DNA of 64,000 nt from an uncultured Collinsella sp. (GTDB lineage: Bacteria; Actinomycetota; Coriobacteriia; Coriobacteriales; Coriobacteriaceae): NCBI GenBank assembly GCA_902475245.1, contig CABRYP010000004.1, forward strand, positions 18,844 through 82,843. The letters run 5' to 3'. Positions 43,893 through 51,966 of this stretch are shown here, piece by piece. A program made the translations under genes and the position numbers. Numbering within the stretch: position 1 is the first letter of the stretch; each line of letters opens with the position of its first letter. The notes under the pieces were generated by a model. That model was not told where the DNA came from, ran no database searches, and saw only the letters and a program-made list of their open reading frames with translations.

Positions 43893-46043
43893 TTAGTACT
43901 GGCTCTCGTGCTTGCTAAAGAAGTCGAAGCGCGGGGGCAGCGGCTTCACGCGGTGCTCGCCGGGCTTCTCGCCCAGGCTCTCCATAAACTCGTCCGTAGA
44001 GGCAAAGATGTTGTCCCAGCTAAAGAAGGCGACCGGATCGACGTCGAAGTACTCGCAGATGAGCTCGCAGCCGGCCGGGACGATGCCGTGCATGAGCACG
44101 GTCGCCACGCGCAGCTCGGTAAAGGCGTCGACCAGGGCCTGCTTCATGGCGGCGTTGGCTGGTTCGCCCTCGAGCTTGTTGGCGGCCTTGGAGGCGTCGC
44201 TCCAGCGCTTGTTGGCGGCGCGCAGGTAGTCGTCGCACACGGCGAGCGCACGGTGCGTCTCGAACTTGTACATGGCCTGCTCAAAGGCAAGGGCGGCCTG
44301 CTCGGCAGCCTCGACCACGGCGGCAGAGGCGGCACCGGCGGGGATGCAACCGTTGCGGTACGGGCTCTCGTCGCCCTCCTTGACGGCGACGCCGTAGAAG
44401 CAGCTGCGGGCCAGGCGGTTGAACACGCCGGTCAAAAGAGCGCTCTCCTTAAGGGCAGGATCGATGACGCGCTTGTCGTCGCAGGCGCGCACCTCGTTGC
44501 CGTCCTTGTCCTTGCCGGTCACGCGCGTGTCATATGCCTTGGGGCTAAAGCTCACCGGCTTCTCGGACAGACCGAGCGACAGCCAATGCGCGCGCATCTG
44601 CTCGCAGGTGTAGTGGTTGAGCAAGTCGTCTGCCGGCGGGGGAGGCGTCTGCGAGGACGAGCTGGCCTTTTTGCCCATGTAGAGCAGGTGGTAACAGGCG
44701 CTGACGGTGCTCTGCGTGAGGTTCCAACCCAGGGCCTCCCACATGGCGGTCTGCGCGATGCAGTAGAAGTAGATGTTGTCCTGGCCGATGAACTGGTAGA
44801 TCTGCGCGTCGTCCGAGCACCACCAGTCGCGCCAGTCGAGTGAGCTGTGCTGATAGGTGGGCGCGGGGACCTGCGTGGAATCGGCGGAGGGCTCGCCCAT
44901 GAGGGCGGCATCCTGGGCGGCGACACCCTCAGTTACGCCGGCGGCGCGGGCATCGCGGGCGAGCACGGTGCGGGTGTAGCTGATGGGCGCCCACAGACTC
45001 TCGGGCCAGCACCAGCAGGTGACGTCGTTCACGCCGTCGACCTCGGGCACCGGAACGCCCCAGTCGATGTTGCCGGTGATGCGGAAGGGCACGAGCGCCT
45101 TGCCGCTACGGAAGCGCACACCGCCGTTGGCGAGCACCGCGTGGGCGTCGTCGCGCTCCTTCCAGCTGGGGAAGGTGACGGTAAAGCTGCTCTTGTTGCC
45201 CTCGGGCTCCAGCACGGTGTGCTCGGGGAGCTGGTCCTCGACGGCGTCGAAGGCCTCGCGGAACTTGTTCTGGATGTAGAGCTGTGCCGGCAGCAGCCAC
45301 TCTTCCATGGTCCTGGAGACCACGGAGCGAACCTGCGGGTTCTGGGCGAGCTTGGCGGTGTAGGTCTTCATAAAGTCGAGGTAGGCCGGCAGGTCGAAGT
45401 AGAGGTTGTCGACCGGGCGCAGCTCGGGCACCTCGCCGGTGAGCTGGCTCTTGGGAGCGATGAGCTCCTCGGGCTCAAACTGGTGACCCAGGTCGCACTC
45501 GTCGGCGTAGGCTTTCTCGGACTTGCAGCCCTGAATGGGGCAGCGGCCGATCACCTGACGGCCGTTGAGGAACGTGCCGGCCTTGGCGTCGTAGAACTGC
45601 AGCGTGGAGCGCTTGGAGATGGTGCCCTGCTCGTGCAGGCGCTCGATAATTTCGGCGGTCACCTCGTTGTGAATCTGCGCAGCCGGCTCAAGGCCCGAGC
45701 CGCCGTAGATGTCGCAGCTGATGTTGTAGTTGTTGAGGGTCGCGGCCTGGCGGGAGTGATTGGACTCGACATACTCGCCGATGGACTTGTCGTAGCCTTC
45801 GTTTTCCTTGAGCTTGCGGTAGCTCTCCATGATGGGCGAGCCGTAGCAGTCGGTGCCCGAGGTGAAGATGACGTTCTCGCGGCCCAGACGGTCGCGCAGG
45901 AAACGGGCGAAGAAGTCGGCCGGGACAAAGACGCCGCCGACGTGGCCAAAGTGAAGGCCCTTGTTGCCGTAGGGCTCTCCGGCGGTAACGATGGCGCGGC
46001 GAGGCCAGCTGGGACGGTCGTTCATGGAGTATTTGGATGCCAT
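43893..46043 (-). CDS. metG: methionyl-tRNA synthetase
   Basis: Class I aminoacyl-tRNA synthetase that charges tRNA-Met. The 716-residue product has the HIGH-equivalent HFGH at residues 31-34, a zinc knuckle (CPIQGCKSEKAYADEC then GHQF), the DWGVPVPEVDG and YQFIGQDNIYFY segments, and an alpha-helical anticodon domain after 500. The KMSKS loop reads KASSSS near residue 457, where methionyl enzymes normally have KxSKS; KxSSS-type loops are known in some relatives, so it may still be active. Zinc-knuckle type and overall layout are closer to archaeal-type MetRS. The start is the ATG at 46043 with GAAGGAG; the upstream open frame lacks one. Whether a second MetRS exists is not visible here. Confidence 0.85.
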   Translation of the reverse strand: MASKYSMNDRPSWPRRAIVTAGEPYGNKGLHFGHVGGVFVPADFFARFLRDRLGRENVIFTSGTDCYGSPIMESYRKLKENEGYDKSIGEYVESNHSRQAATLNNYNISCDIYGGSGLEPAAQIHNEVTAEIIERLHEQGTISKRSTLQFYDAKAGTFLNGRQVIGRCPIQGCKSEKAYADECDLGHQFEPEELIAPKSQLTGEVPELRPVDNLYFDLPAYLDFMKTYTAKLAQNPQVRSVVSRTMEEWLLPAQLYIQNKFREAFDAVEDQLPEHTVLEPEGNKSSFTVTFPSWKERDDAHAVLANGGVRFRSGKALVPFRITGNIDWGVPVPEVDGVNDVTCWCWPESLWAPISYTRTVLARDARAAGVTEGVAAQDAALMGEPSADSTQVPAPTYQHSSLDWRDWWCSDDAQIYQFIGQDNIYFYCIAQTAMWEALGWNLTQSTVSACYHLLYMGKKASSSSQTPPPPADDLLNHYTCEQMRAHWLSLGLSEKPVSFSPKAYDTRVTGKDKDGNEVRACDDKRVIDPALKESALLTGVFNRLARSCFYGVAVKEGDESPYRNGCIPAGAASAAVVEAAEQAALAFEQAMYKFETHRALAVCDDYLRAANKRWSDASKAANKLEGEPANAAMKQALVDAFTELRVATVLMHGIVPAGCELICEYFDVDPVAFFSWDNIFASTDEFMESLGEKPGEHRVKPLPPRFDFFSKHESQY

Positions 46044-46175
46044 GGGACTCCTTCGCATATGGTGAGAGCGCGGCCGGGCGCAAGGCCTGGCGACGCGGTG
46101 GTCAATTCGTGCATATCGTTCGACATTATCGCACATGCGGACGGGTACGTGGCAGGGGCGCTATCCTAAGATGCT

Positions 46176-46745
46176 ATGAATGAGATTTCCAACATACATG
46201 CGTTTGAGGACGAGGATTTTCTGCACGCCTGCTTTGTGTGGGGGATGGCAGTGCTTGGCGCATTTGCCGTGTGCCTGGTGCCGGTGTTTATGCTGCTGGG
46301 CGGGCCTGCGGACTTGGATGCGGCTGATGCGGGCGGCTGGACGGCCGTCTTGGGCTGGCTAGTCGGCTTAGCTGCGGTTTCTGCGGCGTCATTTGCCGTG
46401 CACGAGCTGGTGCACGGTGTGTTTTTTAAGCTGCTGGCGCCTTCGGGCGCGCAGGTGACCTTTGGGGCGAATCTCAAAACCTGCATGATTTACGCCTGCG
46501 CCGAAGGCGTGGTGTATTCGCGCCGGCGGTACATGGCGGTTTGCCTGGCGCCGACGGTTGTTGTGACGACAGCGTTTGCCCTGGGGTTTGCGTTCTCGGG
46601 CTATCCGCTGTTGTGCTACCTGGTGGCCGGCTTGCATTTGTCGGGCTGTGTGGGCGACTGGTATTACGTGTGGACCATTTTGCGCGACCGCCGTATTGTC
46701 GCCTGCGAGGACACGTCCTTTGGCGTGCGCTTTTTCGCAAGGTAG
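46176..46745 (+). CDS. DUF3267 membrane protein with HExxH motif
   Basis: A 189-residue integral membrane protein with about five hydrophobic helices (MAVLGAFAVCLVPVFMLLGG, WLVGLAAVSAASFAV, MAVCLAPTVVVTTAFALGFAF, LLCYLVAGLHLSG). The sequence VHELVHGVFFKLL carries the HExxH metallopeptidase-like motif on a membrane helix; the family (DUF3267) is thought to be related to site-2-type intramembrane proteases, with no proven activity. No good Shine-Dalgarno is seen before the ATG at 46176, and TATCCT lies 14 bases upstream, so the transcript may be nearly leaderless. Confidence 0.75.
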   Translation: MNEISNIHAFEDEDFLHACFVWGMAVLGAFAVCLVPVFMLLGGPADLDAADAGGWTAVLGWLVGLAAVSAASFAVHELVHGVFFKLLAPSGAQVTFGANLKTCMIYACAEGVVYSRRRYMAVCLAPTVVVTTAFALGFAFSGYPLLCYLVAGLHLSGCVGDWYYVWTILRDRRIVACEDTSFGVRFFAR

Positions 46746-46755
46746 TCTTTTTGGG

Positions 46756-46831
46756 ATGATTTTTCTGGGACGGGGATTAAAAAATCATTGCGTACCTAAT
46801 GATTTTTTAATCCCCGTCCCAGAAAAATCAT
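46756..46831. repeat. perfect 34-bp inverted repeat between DUF3267 gene and queH
   Basis: Left arm 46756-46789, right arm 46798-46831, perfectly complementary with an 8-base loop. The arms contain CTGGGACGGGGATTAAAAAA. Each arm is itself bounded by inverted ATGATTTTT and AAAAATCATT ends. The RNA hairpin would terminate or stabilise the upstream transcript; as DNA it could extrude a cruciform. Confidence 0.9.
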
Positions 46832-46850
46832 TGCGGGTGAGGAGATGTTG

Positions 46851-47426
46851 ATGAAGCCGTTGTTGCTGCACGCCTGCTGTGCGCCGTGCTCGCTTGAGCC
46901 GGTTCGCCTGCTGCGCGAGGAGGGGTTTGAGCCCACGATCTGCTGGACTAACCCCAATATTCAGCCGCACGATGAATGGCAGCGGCGTCTGGACGAGCTG
47001 CGCCGGTGGTGTGCCGATGGCGACATCGAGCTCATCGAGGCGGGGGAGGACCGCGAGCGCTGGGAGGCCGGCGTGGCCCCGCTGGGCGCCGATCGGCCCC
47101 GTCGCTGTCGCGCGTGCTATGCCCTGCGCTTGGCCGAGGCGTGCCGTGTGGCCCAGGAGCGTGGGTTTGAATATGTGGGCACGACGCTCGCCGTCTCGCC
47201 GTATCAGTTGTTCGAAACCTGCAATGATGTGTTGGAGCGTCTGGCTGCCGCCCGCGGTCTAACTCCGGTAATTCGCGATTTTCGCCCGTATTATCCCGAG
47301 GCCACGCGTCGTTCGCGCGAGCTGGGCATGTATCGGCAGAATTATTGCGGCTGCCGATTCTCGTCCGTCGAGGCGGCCATGGACCGCGCCCGCATCCGCG
47401 ACGAGCGCAAAGCGTCCAAAAAGTAG
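46851..47426 (+). CDS. queH: epoxyqueuosine reductase QueH
   Basis: QueH (the DUF208 enzyme) reduces epoxyqueuosine to queuosine in tRNA, replacing the cobalamin-dependent QueG. The 191 residues carry the four conserved cysteines: LHACCAPCS at residues 7-15 (with the vicinal CC), RRCRACYALRL near 85-95, and the NYCGCRFS pair near 165. GTGAGGAG directly abuts an ATG at 46845, so I prefer the ATG at 46851, which has proper spacing and gives the standard MKPLLLHACCAPC start. queA follows 64 bases downstream, completing the last two steps together with tgt at 53840. Confidence 0.93.
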   Translation: MKPLLLHACCAPCSLEPVRLLREEGFEPTICWTNPNIQPHDEWQRRLDELRRWCADGDIELIEAGEDRERWEAGVAPLGADRPRRCRACYALRLAEACRVAQERGFEYVGTTLAVSPYQLFETCNDVLERLAAARGLTPVIRDFRPYYPEATRRSRELGMYRQNYCGCRFSSVEAAMDRARIRDERKASKK

Positions 47427-47445
47427 TTCTTTTGGGCTGACAGCC

Positions 47446-47454
47446 TGCTAGGAT
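47446..47454 (+). promoter_or_regulatory. extended -10 promoter of queA
   Basis: TGC followed by TAGGAT lies 36 bases before the queA start. No -35 seen. I found no preQ1-type aptamer in the short leader. Confidence 0.3.
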
Positions 47455-47490
47455 GTAGAGCGGACTTTAGCTATATAAGGAGTATCCGAC

Positions 47491-48708
47491 GTGTCTATGC
47501 GTACCGAAGATTTTGACTACAACCTTCCCGAGGAACTGATCGCCCAGGCTCCTGCCGAGCCGCGCGACTCCTGCCGCCTGCTGGTGGTGGATCGCAAGGG
47601 CTCCCAGGCGGGAACGCCGCTGGAGCACGGCGGTACCGTCGAGCACCGCATCTTCCGCGACATCATCGACTATATCGAGCCGGGCGATGTGCTCGTCATC
47701 AACAAGACGCGCGTGATGCCGGCCCGCCTGATCGGCCGCAAGGCCGGCTCGGGTGGCGTGGTCGAGACGCTGCTGCTCAAGCGCCGCGAAGATGTTGACC
47801 CGCTGGGTCACGTTTGGGAGTGCCTGGTCAAGCCGGGCAAGCGTCTGAAGCCCGGTGCTCAGATTGAGTATCGCGCCGGTGGCGCCCATGCGCCCGAGGG
47901 GGCTCCCGTGGTGCTGACAGCCGAGGTTGTCGACTTTGTCACCGATAGCCGCGGTGGCCGCCTGGTGCGCTTTGAGCCGGCCGGGTGCAATGCCGCCGGC
48001 GACCCGCGCACGCTCGACGAGGCCATCCATGCTGCCGGCCACGTGCCGCTGCCGCCCTACATTACCGATTACGAGGGAGATCCCGAGAAGTACCAGACCG
48101 TTTACGCCATGAAGGAGGAGCACTCGGCTGCCGCTCCCACGGCGGGCCTACACTTTACCCCCGAGCTCATGGCCGCTATCGAGGCCAAGGGTGCGAAGTT
48201 TGCCGCCGTTGAGCTCGAGGTGGGCATCGACACCTTCCGCTTGGTTGAGGAGGACGACCCTACGCAGCACGTCATGCACACCGAGCGCTACCACGTGTCG
48301 CAGGAAGTTGTCGACGCCGTGCATAAGGCGAAGGCCGAGGGGCACCGCGTAATCGCCGTCGGCACCACCGCAGTGCGTTCGCTCGAGAGTGCGTTCGATG
48401 CGGAGGCGCCGGTGTCCGATCCGGCTGTGACGGCGCGCTATTTTGAGGGCCGCGAGGACGGCGCTGACACGCTCGGCCGCGGTGACATCGTGGTGCGCGA
48501 GAACGCGACAACGCAGCTCTACCTCATGCCCGGCTCGACCTATCACGTGGTTGACGCACTGATCACGAACTTCCACGTGCCGCGCTCTACGCTCATGATG
48601 CTCGTGAGCGCGCTTGCCTCCCGCGACCAGATCATGGATGCCTACGCCGCTGCTATCGAAGAGCGTTACCGCTTCTTCAGCTTTGGCGACGCCATGCTCA
48701 TTTGTTAG
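47491..48708 (+). CDS. queA: S-adenosylmethionine:tRNA ribosyltransferase-isomerase
   Basis: QueA transfers the ribosyl part of SAM to preQ1-modified tRNA, giving epoxyqueuosine. Family segments are clear: FDYNLPEELIAQAPAEPRD at the N-terminus (split: FDYNLPEELIAQ, APAEPRD), NKTRVMPARLIG, HVPLPPYI, AAPTAGLHFTPEL, VELEVGIDTFRLV, IAVGTTAVRSLES and the C-terminal FHVPRSTLMMLVSALA. At 405 residues it is longer than typical QueA (about 340-350), with small insertions near residues 35-45 and 130-180. The GTG at 47491 is preferred: AAGGAG is 8 bases upstream, against 14 for the ATG at 47497. The stop codon is the first part of the structured element beginning at 48708. Confidence 0.95.
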   Translation: MSMRTEDFDYNLPEELIAQAPAEPRDSCRLLVVDRKGSQAGTPLEHGGTVEHRIFRDIIDYIEPGDVLVINKTRVMPARLIGRKAGSGGVVETLLLKRREDVDPLGHVWECLVKPGKRLKPGAQIEYRAGGAHAPEGAPVVLTAEVVDFVTDSRGGRLVRFEPAGCNAAGDPRTLDEAIHAAGHVPLPPYITDYEGDPEKYQTVYAMKEEHSAAAPTAGLHFTPELMAAIEAKGAKFAAVELEVGIDTFRLVEEDDPTQHVMHTERYHVSQEVVDAVHKAKAEGHRVIAVGTTAVRSLESAFDAEAPVSDPAVTARYFEGREDGADTLGRGDIVVRENATTQLYLMPGSTYHVVDALITNFHVPRSTLMMLVSALASRDQIMDAYAAAIEERYRFFSFGDAMLIC

Positions 48709-48850
48709 TTACGCGGTTCTACGAACCGCGTAACTGCTCGACGCTGCAAACGCCCCTAAGCGGCAATCTGACGTTCAATCGTCGGGCATGACCAGAAGGT
48801 CAATGCCCTCCTCTTTCACGTCACCTTGCTCGCTTAGGGGCGTTTTCGCT
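48708..48850 (+). ncRNA. structured RNA/repeat element, copy A (3' of queA)
   Basis: Hairpin 1: GTTACGCGGTTC/GAACCGCGTAAC (48708-48719, 48723-48734), then unpaired CGACGCTGC. A 14-bp outer stem, AACGCCCCTAAGCG with CGCTTAGGGGCGTT (48749-48762, 48831-48844), follows. It encloses GGCAATCTG, a small GACG/CGTC hairpin and an inner helix GGGCATGACC/GGTCAATGCCC (48784-48808), then CACCTTGCT, and ends with TTTTCGCT. Copy B at 51967 keeps the unpaired segments but changes both sides of each helix, so RNA structure is under selection. Confidence 0.75.
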
Positions 48851-48883
48851 GACTTCGCCTAAACATTGGCGTTGCCGTGATTC

Positions 48884-49010
48884 AACCTGCCAAAAAGGGA
48901 CAGGTTTATTTTGGCAGGTTTTATCTGGGCAAACGTTGTTGGTGCAATGGGGACTGGTCTATATACACCAAGTTGGTGCAAAGTAGCCTGACCCCTTTGC
49001 ACCAATAAAA
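48884..49010. repeat. two short palindromes between element A and the 49012 repeat
   Basis: AACCTGCCAAAA (48884-48895) pairs with TTTTGGCAGGTT (48909-48920). TTGGTGCAAA (48973-48982) pairs with TTTGCACCAA (48996-49005). Together with element A and the next stem-loop they fill the 397-base gap after queA; nothing coding is seen. Confidence 0.6.
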
Positions 49011-49011
49011 A

Positions 49012-49078
49012 AGTTGCGGTGAGATAGTTCTTGAATTGGCCTTTTTGATGGCTAAACAGGAACTATCTCACCGCAACT
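49012..49078 (-). repeat. TTGCGGTG-type stem-loop repeat, copy 1 (also terminator for the coiled-coil gene)
   Basis: AGTTGCGGTGAGATAGTTC (49012-49030) pairs with GAACTATCTCACCGCAACT (49060-49078), with an inner GGCC/GGC helix. On the minus strand the stem is followed by TTTTTTATTGG, so it ends the 49106 gene. Related copies lie at 56614 and 59885. Confidence 0.8.
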
Positions 49079-49105
49079 GCGTTGAGCGTTTTTTTGGCAG
49101 CTAGT

Positions 49106-50875
49106 TTACTTGCTCGCGAAGAGCCAGATGAGGACGATCATGAGGATTACGGCGACAATGCAGACGATGGCGCCGGTGAATTTGATGCGTGAGTCGCGGG
49201 TGCGCTCGCGCACGTCGTCCTCGGCGGCTTCGAGTTGAGCCACTTCGCGCTCGGTTTCGGCGTACTCGGCCTTATCGCGTGCCAAGGATCCGGCGAGCGA
49301 CTCGGTAATCTCGGGATGGTCATGTACCTCGGTCGCCTGCTCGATGATCGACTGTGCGTGCGCGACGTCCGCCTGGGCATTGGCGATAGCCTGCTCTTGC
49401 TCTCGACGCGCCTTGTCCTCGGCGGCGATCTTCTCGCGTAGTTCGCGCTGGCGCGTTGCGGCGGCGGCTTTTGCGGTCTGCAGCTCATCGCGTGCGGCAT
49501 CGGCCTCGGCCGTCACGGCCTGATGGGCTCGCTTAGCGTCGGCGATGGGGGCTTGCGCCTGCTCAACGGCGTGCTCGGCGGCCGCGAGCGAGTGCTCAAG
49601 ATCGGCGGAGATGCGCGGGACATCTTCCTCGGCTTTGCGCAAGGCGTCGGCTGTGTCGGAGATCTGCATCGAAAGCTCGCTGGTGCGCACCGTGTAATTG
49701 GCGGGATTTGCCGAAGGATTGCGCTGCAGCTCGGCATACTCGCGGCGCAGCGTTTCGAGCTGAGCGCGCGTGGCGTCGACGGTTTGCTGTGCTGCGGCAA
49801 CGCCGGCGTCGCGTTCGGCCTGCACCTTGTCGCGGATGCGCTTGGAATCCTCGAGACGTCGAACGAGGCGGTTACCGGTCTCGCGCGAGCTGGCTTCACG
49901 CGCCTCCACCGCGTCAAGTGCGGCTTTGAGACGCCGCTCGGTGGCGTCGTCCTCCTCTTTTATTTGCTCGAGCTGCGCCTTGAGCTCTGTTGCTTTGGCA
50001 GCATGGGTATCGCGGTCGATTTCTGCCGCCGCGGCGGTCTTTTGTGCCGTGTCGATAGTCTGGCGCTGCTCGGCGACGATTTGGTCGTAGCGGCCTGCGA
50101 TGTCCTGGCGCGTCTCGAGCTCCTCGCCTTGATCGGCGATGCGCTGCTCAAGTTCGGCCAGGTGGGCACGGGCGTCCGCGAGTGCCTTCTTTGCGGCGTT
50201 CATCTCGCGCATGGCCGAGGCACCCTGGGCGATAAAGGCGCCCACGGCGCTGGCGGTGTTTGAGACGGCGCCTCCCAGATCGCGGCTGGCTGCTGGGGCG
50301 TGCAGGGCGGTCGGGTGAGCGGCGTTCGCCGTGCCCGCATCGGGCGTCTGCGGCGTGGCGATGCTGCCGGTGCCGCCCTCGACTACGGAAAAGCCGGCAG
50401 CGTGCGGGTCGACTGCATCGGCACCAATGGTGGGGTGCTCAAGCTGCAGGAACGAGGGCAGGGTGCTGCCTTGGTCGGCAACGGGGGTCTCGCCGGGCAC
50501 GAAGGTCGAGGCGGCCTCGGCGGCCTCCTCTTCTTCGGCGTCAATATCGGCGTCGGCCACGGCGTTTTTCATCGCTTTGACGGCATCCATCATGGAGTCC
50601 ATGACGGCATCGAGCTCTTCTTCCGAAGACACCTCGATAGGGCCTTCTGCTTGCGGGGCGGCGTCCTTTTCGGGGGCGTCGTCCTGAGCGGCCGAATCGT
50701 CGTTTTGCTCGTCGGCATTTTCGGCCGTAGGGATTTCCGTCGCAGCGCCGTTATCCAGAGTGGCGTCGTCGACGTCGGTATCATTGCAGGTCGCAGCGTC
50801 AGTATCTGCGGCGACGTCTGCTGAATCATCAATATGCTGTTGAGTCTGGGGGTCCAGCTCGTCTGTCATAGGCAT
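49106..50875 (-). CDS. coiled-coil protein with C-terminal membrane anchor
   Basis: A 589-residue protein. The first 150 residues are acidic and disordered (Asp/Ala/Thr-rich). Residues 150-220 form a Pro/Gly/Ala linker. From about 225 to 550 the sequence is an almost unbroken coiled coil (for example AHLAELEQRIADQGEELETR, KATELKAQLEQIKEEDDATE), and a single membrane helix (FTGAIVCIVAVILMIVLIWLF) ends the chain. The tail-anchored topology places the coil in the cytoplasm. No enzymatic motif is present; a structural or scaffolding role is likely but unproven. The ATG at 50875 has GAGGAG close upstream; the frame extends to 50980 without a site. Confidence 0.7.
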   Translation of the reverse strand: MPMTDELDPQTQQHIDDSADVAADTDAATCNDTDVDDATLDNGAATEIPTAENADEQNDDSAAQDDAPEKDAAPQAEGPIEVSSEEELDAVMDSMMDAVKAMKNAVADADIDAEEEEAAEAASTFVPGETPVADQGSTLPSFLQLEHPTIGADAVDPHAAGFSVVEGGTGSIATPQTPDAGTANAAHPTALHAPAASRDLGGAVSNTASAVGAFIAQGASAMREMNAAKKALADARAHLAELEQRIADQGEELETRQDIAGRYDQIVAEQRQTIDTAQKTAAAAEIDRDTHAAKATELKAQLEQIKEEDDATERRLKAALDAVEAREASSRETGNRLVRRLEDSKRIRDKVQAERDAGVAAAQQTVDATRAQLETLRREYAELQRNPSANPANYTVRTSELSMQISDTADALRKAEEDVPRISADLEHSLAAAEHAVEQAQAPIADAKRAHQAVTAEADAARDELQTAKAAAATRQRELREKIAAEDKARREQEQAIANAQADVAHAQSIIEQATEVHDHPEITESLAGSLARDKAEYAETEREVAQLEAAEDDVRERTRDSRIKFTGAIVCIVAVILMIVLIWLFASK

Positions 50876-51163
50876 GTGCTCCTCATCGTTGTTTGTCACC
50901 CTATGATAAAGTCTCGCGCCGACATCCCGCGCCCCGCAGCAAAGTTTCAAAACGTGTTCGATGACTCGCTTGGATAGCAAAAATTCATCCTCTAAATTCA
51001 GTTTACGCTTGACATTCCCTTCGCCGAATGACGTTGCGCCGTTCGCCTGCTGCGGTCTTTATTTTTCACTTGAACCCGCTAAAGTTGCATTTCAGCTTTT
51101 GGCGCGTGAAGTTGGATACGCGCAGTCGGCGGGCGTGCCCGTCGCGATTCGAAAGGACTTTGT

Positions 51164-51964
51164 ATGGGACTTTTCACTGGTAAGACCGTGATCGTCACCG
51201 GCGGCGGCAAGGCCACGCTCAAGGACGGTTCCGCTGGCTCCATCGGTTACGGCATCGATATCGCTTTTGCCAAGGAGGGCGCAAACCTCGTCATTACCGG
51301 CCGCAACGTTGCCAAGCTCGAGGCTGCCAAGGAGTCCCTCGAGGCCGACTACGGCGTCAAGGTTCTGCCTGTTCAGGCCGATGTCTCGGCTGGTCAGGAC
51401 AACGAGGCCGTCGTCCAGAACGTCATCGACAAGGCCATCGAGGAGTTCGGCCGCATCGACGCCGTCGTCAACAATGCCCAGGCCAGCGCTTCGGGCGTGA
51501 CCATTGCCGATCACACCATGGACCAGTTTAACCTGGCCATTTACTCCGGCCTGTATGCCACCTATCTGTACATGCAGAAGGCCTATCCGCACCTGAAGGA
51601 GACCAAGGGTTCCGTGGTCAACTTTGCCTCGGGCGCCGGTCTGTTTGGCAACTACGGCCAGTGCAGCTACGCCGCCGCCAAGGAAGGCATCCGCGGCTTG
51701 ACCCGCGTTGCCGCCAACGAGTGGGGCAAGGACGGCATCAACGTCAACATCGTGTGCCCGCTTGCTTGGACCGCTGCGCTCGAGAACTTCCAGGATGCCT
51801 ATCCCGAGGCGTTCAAGGCCAACGTCCATATGCCGCCGGCGGGTCATTACGGCGACGTCGAGAAGGAGATCGGCCGCGTGGTCGTTCAGCTCTGCGGCCC
51901 CGACTTTAAGTACATGAACGGTGAGACCGTCACCCTCGAGGGTGGCATGGGCCAGCGTCCCTAA
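51164..51964 (+). CDS. short-chain dehydrogenase, probable 12-alpha-hydroxysteroid dehydrogenase
   Basis: A classical SDR of 266 residues with catalytic Ser156, Tyr169 and Lys173 (FASGAGLFG and CSYAAAKE). As I recall the NADP-dependent 12-alpha-HSDH of Clostridium group P, many stretches are shared: a GGGKA loop, SIGYGI, GANLVxTGRN, NNAQASASG, YSGLYAT, GLFGNxGQCSYAAAKEGIRG, EWGKDxINVN and the terminal LEGGMGQRP. The Collinsella-type protein has an extra TLKDGSAG in the cofactor loop after GGGKA. The predicted reaction is reversible oxidation of the bile-acid 12-alpha-hydroxyl. GAAAGGAC precedes the ATG. The stop is followed at once by structured element B. Identification by memory; a search is needed to separate it from other SDRs. 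Confidence 0.75.
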   Translation: MGLFTGKTVIVTGGGKATLKDGSAGSIGYGIDIAFAKEGANLVITGRNVAKLEAAKESLEADYGVKVLPVQADVSAGQDNEAVVQNVIDKAIEEFGRIDAVVNNAQASASGVTIADHTMDQFNLAIYSGLYATYLYMQKAYPHLKETKGSVVNFASGAGLFGNYGQCSYAAAKEGIRGLTRVAANEWGKDGINVNIVCPLAWTAALENFQDAYPEAFKANVHMPPAGHYGDVEKEIGRVVVQLCGPDFKYMNGETVTLEGGMGQRP

Positions 51965-51966
51965 GA

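Noticed and set aside
47427..47490. preQ1 riboswitch upstream of queA
   Set aside because: The 64-base leader has no preQ1 aptamer pattern that I can see.
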